DNA of 7,654 bases, taken from assembly GCA_021813225.1 (NCBI GenBank), contig JAKALH010000123.1, positions 1 to 7,654 on the forward strand, in the 5' to 3' direction. The notes beneath the pieces are model-generated. The model ran no database searches. It worked only from the letters and a program-made list of their open reading frames with translations, and was not told the DNA's origin. The position numbers and the translations under genes were made by a program. This DNA comes from Chloroflexota bacterium (GTDB lineage Bacteria > Chloroflexota > Anaerolineae > J036 > Brachytrichaceae). Of the stretch, positions 1 through 5,485 are shown piece after piece. The first letter of the stretch is position 1. Each line of letters starts with the position of its first letter.

Positions 1-573
1 CTTGCTGATAAACCCCGCCTTCAACGCATCTTCGGCGAACGGAATGTCCGGAGCCCACTGCTTCCCGTCTCCGCCGTCCCTGAATTCGATCTTCTCGAGC
101 GCCCGCCTGCGGAACAGCGTGCAGCCGAACCCGATGCCGCTCACGCGCCATGCTCCGGCATCGCGGGCCCGCTGCAGTTCATGCGGATAGTTGCTCAAAC
201 TCATGCCCACATTGCGGTCGTTGTCATATTTCCACGCGCTGAGCAATCGCAATCCGTGCCGAAGGACGTATACGCCGTACACCACGTCGGCGTCCGTGTC
301 TATGAGGCGCTGTATCGCGCTGGTATCCGGCAGCACGTTGTCATGCTCAAGCGTAAGCAACGCGTCACATTTTCCGGCCAGGAATTGCTTTTGCGCGTTC
401 CTGTACTGATGCAGCACGTTGCGATGGTCCCCGATAGGGTATGGGTTGTCTGTGCCGACGAGATACGAGCCGGTACCGTCGAACCATTGCGCTTTCAGCA
501 TTTCGGCGCATTGCGGGTGGATGGCCTCAACGCCATCCACCAACCACGTCGGCACAAACACCATTAAATCCAT
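1..573 (-). CDS. GT-A-like glycosyltransferase (family 2-like), C-terminus cut off by window edge
   Basis: The reading frame is open from the ATG at 573 to base 1 with no stop, giving the first 191 residues of a longer protein. It starts MDLMVFVPTW, and a second in-frame ATG lies at codon 4. The first ATG is preferred because an AGGAAA Shine-Dalgarno sequence sits 5 bases upstream, overlapping the capsid gene's TAG stop. Visible motifs are a beta-strand followed by LLTLEHDNVLP (residues 72-82), which looks like the DxD-type nucleotide-sugar/metal site of GT-A enzymes with D78 kept; DADVVYGVYVLR (94-105); and VSGIGFGCTLFRR (144-156) followed by PDIPFAEDALKAGF (175-188), an arrangement typical of phage and bacterial family 2-like glycosyltransferases. 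No signal peptide or membrane helix is seen, so it is probably cytoplasmic. Its target is unknown: virion protein, phage DNA or a host surface glycan are all possible. The fold class is fairly secure; donor and acceptor cannot be read from the sequence. Confidence 0.75.
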   Translation of the reverse strand, partial: MDLMVFVPTWLVDGVEAIHPQCAEMLKAQWFDGTGSYLVGTDNPYPIGDHRNVLHQYRNAQKQFLAGKCDALLTLEHDNVLPDTSAIQRLIDTDADVVYGVYVLRHGLRLLSAWKYDNDRNVGMSLSNYPHELQRARDAGAWRVSGIGFGCTLFRRRALEKIEFRDGGDGKQWAPDIPFAEDALKAGFISK

Positions 574-582
574 ATCGGTTTC

Positions 583-1815
583 CTATGCCGTCGGGTGCTT
601 CCCGTACAGCACTGCCTCAGCGGTCAACACCTTATAGACCGTCTGCAGGTAGTAGTACAGGATCACCTGCCCATTTCCGGCGCCGGTATACGGGTCGCGC
701 AGGAAGGTCAGGCTTGGCGCCTCGCGCATACCGACGCGGCTGAAGTTGCCGAACAGCATGGACTTGTTCCCTGCGCCGACTACCGGCACCTTCGTCGAGT
801 TGAAGATCGGGAAACCGACCAGTTCACCGCCGCCTTGAGCGGGCGACGGGTTTGGCGCGCTGCCATTCGCCGGCGTCGCCTGGTATTGGTACAAGTTGCC
901 GGTCAGTTTGCGGATCTTGCCCTCGGTCGCGCGCGCCATGATGAACGCGCAGTTGTCCAGATACTCGGGCTTGATCGCATAGCTCAACGTCTCCGGATCG
1001 CCTGCGGTTACCGCCGCGGCTGCGCCGAGCGCCACCGCCGTACCGCTAGCAAGGCACTCAGTGATGAACAGATCGTTGTGAGTCAAGGCCAGCGCGCGTC
1101 CCACGTAATCATTCAGGAACTCCATCAGGCGCGAGTCCTCATCATTGAGCAGCTGGTAGCTGAAGGTGCATTTCTTGCTGTACAGCACCAGCGTCATGGC
1201 GGCCTGGTTGAGCACCGGCGCGTCCTGGTCGAAACCAACGGTTTCGGCTGTGCTGACAAACTCATTAGCCGTACCATCGTCGTAAGGCACGTTGACCGTT
1301 GCGCCGATGCCGGGGATGTTCATCACACCCACGCGCTGGGGAATCATCAGCTCGTCGCGCTTGGCGATGATGCCCTGGTAATGGCCGACAGGCACAGCGT
1401 ACCCGCCGTCCGCCGGCGTGGTGATGTTCATGTCGGTGTTGTTCGATGCGCGCTGTTCAACGCCAAACGACGTATCGCGCTTGAGCCCGCTGCCGTCGCC
1501 GGTGCGGATGTAGTGTGCGGCAGCCCGGATCTCGCTGTCGCCCAGCTTCGTCTTGAGATTGAGGTTTGGAGCCTCAATCTTCGGATTGGGCTTGTTCGGC
1601 TCGGCGTTTGTCTGCGCCAATTCGCGCTCTTCGGTTTCAAGCGCCTCGAGTCGCAGGATGTCCGCCTTCATCAGTCCGGCCTGCTTCATGAACTCGTCGT
1701 ATTTCGCGCGCTCTTCATCGGTCGGCGCGCGTTTGGCTGCATCGGCGCCCGCGAAAGCCGCCCGGGCCTGTTCGATCAATCCCGCGCGTTGGGTTCGCAA
1801 TTCATTGACTTTCAT
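583..1815 (-). CDS. HK97-fold major capsid protein
   Basis: This 410-residue protein forms the icosahedral shell. Residues 1-70 are charged and probably helical/coiled-coil (for example EERAKYDEFMKQAG and LRLEALETEERELAQ), matching the delta scaffolding region that the prohead protease removes in HK97-type phages. A polar Pro/Asn-rich linker (71-90) follows. The mature domain shows TPADGGYAVP (133-142), the usual start of the ordered shell; FDQDAPVLNQAAMTLVLYSKK (195-215, E-loop/backbone-helix side); LLNDEDSRLMEFLNDYVGRALA (222-243); and GFPIFNSTKVP (334-344) leading into the C-terminal strands LFGNFSRVGMREAP and VILYYYLQTVYKVLTAEAV. A Gly/Pro/Asn-rich loop at 313-330 looks like a small surface insertion. 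The start is supported by GAGG 8 bases upstream; an ATG five bases earlier is out of frame and reads only two codons. Length and position after the protease fit the family. The cleavage site is inferred to lie near residues 90-130 and is not proven by sequence. Confidence 0.96.
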   Translation of the reverse strand: MKVNELRTQRAGLIEQARAAFAGADAAKRAPTDEERAKYDEFMKQAGLMKADILRLEALETEERELAQTNAEPNKPNPKIEAPNLNLKTKLGDSEIRAAAHYIRTGDGSGLKRDTSFGVEQRASNNTDMNITTPADGGYAVPVGHYQGIIAKRDELMIPQRVGVMNIPGIGATVNVPYDDGTANEFVSTAETVGFDQDAPVLNQAAMTLVLYSKKCTFSYQLLNDEDSRLMEFLNDYVGRALALTHNDLFITECLASGTAVALGAAAAVTAGDPETLSYAIKPEYLDNCAFIMARATEGKIRKLTGNLYQYQATPANGSAPNPSPAQGGGELVGFPIFNSTKVPVVGAGNKSMLFGNFSRVGMREAPSLTFLRDPYTGAGNGQVILYYYLQTVYKVLTAEAVLYGKHPTA

Positions 1816-1823
1816 TTCATTTA

Positions 1824-1827
1824 CCTC
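1824..1827 (-). promoter_or_regulatory. Shine-Dalgarno site of the capsid gene
   Basis: GAGG on the minus strand lies 8 bases before the capsid ATG, inside the 14-base gap after the protease TAA stop. It selects the ATG at 1815 over the out-of-frame ATG at 1820, which would encode only two residues before TGA. Confidence 0.7.
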
Positions 1828-1829
1828 GC

Positions 1830-3305
1830 TTAAATTTCGATCTCTGCGATTGCCAACTCCCGGCGCATGCGCTCGAGCTCCAGCTCTACTGCCTGCGCGG
1901 TTTCATCCGGGTGGCCCGCCTGGGCCGGCGCGGATCGTTGATTCTGTCTAAACTCGGCCTCTGCACGAGACCGGGCGTAAACCGATGTTTGGGTGTAGGC
2001 GGGATATGTCACTGGCGAGACGTCCGCCAGCCTGCATTCCGAGACGTAACGCACCAGTTCCGGCTCGCCGGTATCCGTTCGCTCGTCTACCCATTTGTCA
2101 CGGATCGCCTGAAACGCGAAAGACATCTGGTCCATATCGCCGCGCTTGACGCTGACCATCAGGTCGCGCCCGTAGGACGTGTCAGGAACCTGACAGTTGA
2201 TACGCAGTCCGTGTGTATCCTCGCTGAGCATCAAGGTGCGGTTTTTTGTCCGGCCGATTATCAGGTTAGGATCATGGTTGATCAAGGCGCGGATATCAGC
2301 CTCTTGAATCGTTTTCTTGAATGCCCCCGGCAAAATCACCTCGCGAAATTGTTTGCCGTCCGATGTCAGCAGCGGCTCGCTGCGCACGTTGAACACGCTT
2401 GAATATCCATCCAGTTGCGCCGGCGAGGTGTCCTTCGCGTCGGTTACGCGCAGCTCGTTGATCTTGAAGTTGCGTATCTCGTATCTGGCGTCAATGGCCT
2501 TGACTGGCGGTACTGAGCGCATGGCCATGGGCATCGCTGCCGTTTCGCTGGCATCCGGCTCCGCCACATTCGCGTCGCATGTCGCGCTGCAGACGGCGCA
2601 GGCATCTACGCATACAGAGCAATCATCCGCGCACACATCGCAGCCGTCGCCGACATAACCGCACACATCCGCACACCGTTCGCAGGTATCGCTGAGAGCT
2701 TCGCAGTCATCGGCCAGTTCCGCCGTATCGTTGGTCTCGCAATCCCGCAGGACGATAGCCGCATACACGATGCAGTTCTTGATATATTCGACGGCCATTC
2801 CGTGCAGATAGTTATCTATCGAATTGTTGGGACAGGTCTGGATGCGTTCCATTGCCTCATCACAGGTATCGATGACTGCGCGGCACGCATCGGACAGGGT
2901 CTGAAGAGAGGACGCATCCATCGCCTGGCGCAATTCGTATTTATGCGGGATGCTCCGCAATTCCGGCGCGTCGATGCCGGCATCCTTGAGATGCGCAGCC
3001 AGGTGTTCCCAGACGCCTTTGCGGTCTGCGTCGGGGATATTGGCGCCCCCCATGCCGCCGTTCAACACGCCGCAGGCCGACTGACAGCCCTTGATATTGG
3101 CCGCGCCGATCTTGCCATCCGTGCTCACCTCGTGATGGATGAACTTGTACGCGACTTTGGTGGTCGGATCAGCATCCGGATCCTGCCAGGCAAAGGCATG
3201 CTGATAATACGATTCAGTTTCCCCGACCTTGAGATTGGTTTTTGCCTGCGGGCCGTCCCACGCCTTATCGGACGTCCCGGTGTGAATCACTTTAATTGCT
3301 GGCAT
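1830..3305 (-). CDS. Three-part HK97 prohead protease with N-terminal fusion domain and Cys-rich Csp/DUF326-like domain
   Basis: This 491-residue protein ends in a recognisable HK97-type prohead protease (peptidase S78/U35 class, usually near 200 residues) at about 272-446. The catalytic His is probably H344 in ALINHDPNLIIGRT and the Ser S395 in GDMDQMSFAF. The family's closing motif reads ECRLADVSPVTYPAY (423-437), and LPGAF (325-329) precedes the His. Residues 1-118 form a separate conserved-looking domain (AWDGP, AYKFIHHEV, LNGGMGGANIPDADRKGVWEHLAAHLKDAG) that I recall seeing fused to some phage prohead proteases; its role is unknown to me. Residues 131-247 are a cysteine-rich helical segment listed separately. 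The tail (446-491) is Glu/Arg-rich and probably coiled-coil. By family knowledge the protease acts inside the prohead, cutting the capsid delta region and itself. Start: ATG one base after the portal TGA, with GGGAGG 8 bases upstream. One uninterrupted frame links all three parts, so this is a fusion and not adjacent genes. The protease call is strong; the roles of the first two parts are unresolved. Confidence 0.92.
   Translation of the reverse strand: MPAIKVIHTGTSDKAWDGPQAKTNLKVGETESYYQHAFAWQDPDADPTTKVAYKFIHHEVSTDGKIGAANIKGCQSACGVLNGGMGGANIPDADRKGVWEHLAAHLKDAGIDAPELRSIPHKYELRQAMDASSLQTLSDACRAVIDTCDEAMERIQTCPNNSIDNYLHGMAVEYIKNCIVYAAIVLRDCETNDTAELADDCEALSDTCERCADVCGYVGDGCDVCADDCSVCVDACAVCSATCDANVAEPDASETAAMPMAMRSVPPVKAIDARYEIRNFKINELRVTDAKDTSPAQLDGYSSVFNVRSEPLLTSDGKQFREVILPGAFKKTIQEADIRALINHDPNLIIGRTKNRTLMLSEDTHGLRINCQVPDTSYGRDLMVSVKRGDMDQMSFAFQAIRDKWVDERTDTGEPELVRYVSECRLADVSPVTYPAYTQTSVYARSRAEAEFRQNQRSAPAQAGHPDETAQAVELELERMRRELAIAEIEI
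2565..2915 (-). other. Cys-rich four-helix-bundle-like domain (DUF326/Csp copper-binding resemblance) inside the prohead protease
   Basis: Residues 131-247 of the protease gene product. Sixteen cysteines occur at 141, 148, 158, 178, 189, 201, 208, 211, 215, 222, 225, 229, 232, 236, 239 and 243. From 201 to 243 they keep a 7- or 3-4-residue spacing, with only one place (218) missing, which puts the thiols on one helix face. Short segments such as CERCADVC and CDVCADDCSVC closely resemble the CxxCxxxC helices of DUF326 proteins and the copper-storage proteins Csp1/Csp3, whose four-helix bundles bind Cu(I) through cysteine thiolates in the bundle core. The first half (CRAVIDTC, YIKNCIVYAAIVLRDC) is poorer in cysteine than a classical Csp. 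Metal binding is inferred from this resemblance only; zinc binding or disulphide formation are alternatives. Confidence 0.7.
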
Positions 3306-3306
3306 A

Positions 3307-5034
3307 TCACTTACCTCCCATGGTTAGCGCGATATCGCGCGCCCACTCACTGATCCTCTGTCCATCCACGTGCTTAAGTTGATCTTCGACAGCCTCGACC
3401 GGGTCAATCGTCCCGGCCTTCGCCGTCGTGACCGTCTCGACCATCCAACTCTGCAGCTCGCCCAGGTAACGGCTGATCCATGGGTCCGGGTCGCGGTATG
3501 CCTGTCGCGTCAACTCCGCGTGCGCCCGTGCAATCGGCTTGATCGACCGCTGCGCGTAATCGTGAAGATCCTGGCCAAAGCTATGCCACCATGCCGTAAA
3601 CGCCTCGTTGCTGCCGGGCAGGTGCTTCTTCGCTGCAGTTGTGATGTCATTCACCGCCCGCCGCGAGATGCGCTCGATGGCCTCGCGGTAAACGGGATAT
3701 AGCGCGCGGTTGGCGGCTACGTCGGCTTCATTGCCCAGGTCTATACTCCCGGAAACGTCGCCCGCCAAGCCGCCTTTCGCGCCCTGGCTATTAGCCGGCG
3801 CGGTTTTGTCAGCAGATTGCGGCGGCGCGCCCATCGGAACCATGTTCAACGGCTGCAAATGCGCATCGCCGCCGGGGATTGGGTTCATGTTCTCGATAGC
3901 TCGAACTTCATTTGGACTGAGCCAGCCCCAGTTGATGCCTTTTGTATACGAGTCGTAACGCGTCACGATGTCACCGCGCAAGAGCGAGTCCACCAGGAAC
4001 TCGGAGTAGTAATCCTTGCGCTGTGAAGGTGGTAATAAACGCCAGTAGGCTTGCTCAAAGCGCGTGAGCCAGGGCCGCATCGTATAGATCAAAAAGTCCA
4101 ATCCTTGGTGCTCGATGTTGGAAAATGTCGCACGCTGCAGATCGGCGATCATATGCGGCGGGACGCGGTACCAGCGTGCAATGTCCGTGATATTGAAGTT
4201 ACGGCTCTCAAGGAATTGTGCGTCATTGTTCGGCACGCCAATCTTTTCGACCTTCATGCCCTCTTCGAGGATCATGGTCTTGTGCGCATTCTCCGGACCT
4301 TCATGACGCTCAGCATTTGATGCTTGCAGGTGGACGTAAGCTTCGTCAGACAGCGTTCCAGGGTGCTCCAGGATCAGGCCGGGGTTCGCGCCGTTGCCGA
4401 AGAACGCCGCGCCGTATTTCTCCATTGCCAGCCCCAGGCCGATGGACTGCCGCGCCAGCGAGATGGGCGACATGCCCAGGATGCCATTGAGCGACATCAT
4501 GCGTACATGTAACATTTGATCGACGGATATCACCGGCATTTTCGCGTCCGGTTCTGTCGTCTTGTAAATCAGTTTGCCGGTTGGTTGCGCGCGGTCAATG
4601 GTCATATACCGGCTGAGCATCGGCCATAGTCCGGAAATCTTGCCACCGTTCGTGGGTAATACCTGCGAGTAGCAATTGCCCCACAGACAGGCATTCACCA
4701 TCTGTGTCTCGCGCCAGTCGTTCGATGTCATCTCATCGTTTGGCGCATCATGCAAGAGGGGATACAGGTAATGATCTACGGCGCGTTCCTTGCCACCGCC
4801 CGGCAATCGTCGGTACAGGATGGAAGGCAGCGATCCCAGCGTCTCAGCCAGCACGCGGATGCAGGCATAAACCGCGCTATATGTCAACGCGCTGTCCGGT
4901 GTAACCGCAACGCCGGCGGTGCTGCGATATGCCGCGCTCGACAGGATCGCCTCAATCAGCGCACCCTCGACGGCCCGCTTCTCGATTGGCGCAGCTGCCT
5001 GTGGCTGGAGCACTCGCGTCAGGATCCCGCTCAT
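3307..5034 (-). CDS. HK97-family portal protein with helical C-terminal extension
   Basis: The portal is the dodecameric ring at one capsid vertex through which TerL pumps DNA and to which connectors bind. Residues 45-400 match the HK97 portal family: ALTYSAVYACIRVLAETLGSLP (49-70), LLHDAPNDEMTSNDWRE (93-109), ACLWGNCYSQV (115-125), ILGMSPISLARQSIGLGLAMEKYGAAFFGNGANPGLIL (185-222), FNITDIARWYRVPPHMI (280-296) and the stem/crown part LRGDIVTRYDSYTKGINWGWLSPNEVRAIENMNPIPGGD (352-390). Residues about 401-438 are a Gly/Ala/Ser-rich linker. Residues 439-575 are an extra, mainly helical Arg/Ala-rich domain (ALYPVYREAIERISRRAV; WISRYLGELQSWM) that makes the protein longer than the core family. The ATG overlaps the preceding gene's TGA as ATGA, with GGAG 9 bases upstream. 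The portal call is secure; the role of the tail is unknown. Confidence 0.95.
   Translation of the reverse strand: MSGILTRVLQPQAAAPIEKRAVEGALIEAILSSAAYRSTAGVAVTPDSALTYSAVYACIRVLAETLGSLPSILYRRLPGGGKERAVDHYLYPLLHDAPNDEMTSNDWRETQMVNACLWGNCYSQVLPTNGGKISGLWPMLSRYMTIDRAQPTGKLIYKTTEPDAKMPVISVDQMLHVRMMSLNGILGMSPISLARQSIGLGLAMEKYGAAFFGNGANPGLILEHPGTLSDEAYVHLQASNAERHEGPENAHKTMILEEGMKVEKIGVPNNDAQFLESRNFNITDIARWYRVPPHMIADLQRATFSNIEHQGLDFLIYTMRPWLTRFEQAYWRLLPPSQRKDYYSEFLVDSLLRGDIVTRYDSYTKGINWGWLSPNEVRAIENMNPIPGGDAHLQPLNMVPMGAPPQSADKTAPANSQGAKGGLAGDVSGSIDLGNEADVAANRALYPVYREAIERISRRAVNDITTAAKKHLPGSNEAFTAWWHSFGQDLHDYAQRSIKPIARAHAELTRQAYRDPDPWISRYLGELQSWMVETVTTAKAGTIDPVEAVEDQLKHVDGQRISEWARDIALTMGGK
3314..3319 (-). 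promoter_or_regulatory. Shine-Dalgarno site of the prohead protease gene
   Basis: GGGAGG on the minus strand lies 8 bases before the protease ATG and within the last codons of the portal gene. It is the strongest ribosome-binding match in the window and fixes the start that includes the extra N-terminal domain, so the long form of the protease is the one expected to be translated. Confidence 0.75.
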
Positions 5035-5219
5035 GGCTTGCCGCTCCGCATCGGCGCATTTTTATCGCCTGCGCTGCGCCCGTCGGCAATAGCACCGATG
5101 ACGCCAAATGCCGTCACACCGGCGCCGAAGACGATTACACCAGCCGGCGGGTAGATCATCCCGGCTCCGATGGCCACCAGTGCCACACCAACGAGGGTCA
5201 GAATATCCCAGCGGCTCAC
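5031..5219 (-). CDS. Small two-helix membrane protein between TerL and portal
   Basis: This 62-residue hydrophobic protein has two predicted transmembrane helices, about residues 6-23 (ILTLVGVALVAIGAGMIY) and 26-45 (AGVIVFGAGVTAFGVIGAIA), joined by a tight Pro-Pro turn. A polar basic tail follows (DGRSAGDKNAPMRSGKP). It begins with GTG, chosen because the codon overlaps the upstream gene's stop as GTGA and GGAGG lies just upstream; the next ATG (codon 21) falls inside the first helix. Its stop overlaps the portal start as ATGA. The hairpin shape is compatible with a small holin-like protein, but its place in the head module argues against lysis. Other phages carry short hydrophobic proteins at this site (for example DUF1056 proteins between terminase and portal), so it may be a positional counterpart; I see no clear sequence match. 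Function unknown. Confidence 0.75.
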   Translation of the reverse strand: MSRWDILTLVGVALVAIGAGMIYPPAGVIVFGAGVTAFGVIGAIADGRSAGDKNAPMRSGKP

Positions 5220-5485
5220 CCTTCCTCCACAATTCGACTGGCTACTGGATTGAGATAAGGTATAGGCTGACCATCCGGTGCTGGATCGAATGATTCGTGC
5301 TCAAAAAGAAGCCGAACCAGATTTTTGAATGGGTCGAATTCAGCTCCAACCAGCTTCGCTCCTTCTGGGAGACCTTCGGTAATGCGTTCAATCTGCCCTT
5401 TATGGGCAGGCGCCTGGAATCCAGTTGTAAGTACCGTCTCGATCAGTTCTGAACTGATCATGACAACCCTCAAATTTCTGGTCAT
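5216..5485 (-). CDS. Hypothetical phage protein, 89 residues
   Basis: I do not recognise a named family. The protein is soluble-looking and mixed alpha/beta, with no cysteine, signal peptide or membrane helix. The central part LPEGAKLVGAEFDPFKNLVRLLFEHESFDPAPDGQPIP (39-76) reads as two beta-strands around a turn followed by a Pro-rich segment; this style (LPEGAKLVG then a FEHESF strand) is reminiscent of small conserved phage proteins of unknown function. The ATG overlaps the TerL stop as ATGA and has GAGG 5 bases upstream, and its own stop overlaps the next gene as GTGA, so it is translationally embedded between packaging genes and very probably expressed. A second ATG at codon 9 lies beside the 19-base palindrome reported separately and could give a shorter product, but has poorer support. 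Confidence 0.75.
   Translation of the reverse strand: MTRNLRVVMISSELIETVLTTGFQAPAHKGQIERITEGLPEGAKLVGAEFDPFKNLVRLLFEHESFDPAPDGQPIPYLNPVASRIVEEG
5441..5459. repeat. Perfect 9-bp inverted repeat with 1-base centre (GATCAGTTC / GAACTGATC)
   Basis: The two 9-base arms at 5441-5449 and 5451-5459 are exact reverse complements around one T. The site lies just inside the start of the 89-residue gene, covering codons 9-15. It has the shape of a dimeric repressor site, or of a short mRNA hairpin behind the TerL/89-aa junction. A 9-bp match at any of roughly 7,600 centres and several loop sizes is not very rare by chance, and it lies in coding sequence, so function is unproven. Confidence 0.3.

Noticed and set aside
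826..879. Gly/Pro/Asn-rich loop in the capsid protein (residues 313-330) as an acquired domain
   Set aside because: It is too short for a domain and lies where HK97-fold capsid proteins vary in loop length, so it is probably ordinary loop variation.
595..1833. 412-residue open frame on the plus strand opposite the capsid gene
   Set aside because: It mirrors the capsid gene almost end to end, has no recognisable motifs, and is explained by stop-poor antisense frames in GC-rich coding DNA.
2631..2669. GCACACATC repeated 30 bases apart
   Set aside because: The repeat encodes the recurring Asp-Val-Cys units of the Cys-rich domain and is explained by the protein pattern; it is not an independent DNA repeat or a CRISPR.
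3327..3340. Perfect 14-base palindrome GCGCGATATCGCGC near the end of the portal gene
   Set aside because: A 7-bp match is expected about once by chance in this length, it is made of common Ala/Arg/Asp/Ile codons, and there is no T run to make it a terminator.
5031..5219. Holin identity for the 62-residue membrane protein
   Set aside because: Only the hairpin topology supports it; there is no endolysin nearby and the gene is locked into the packaging module by overlaps on both sides.
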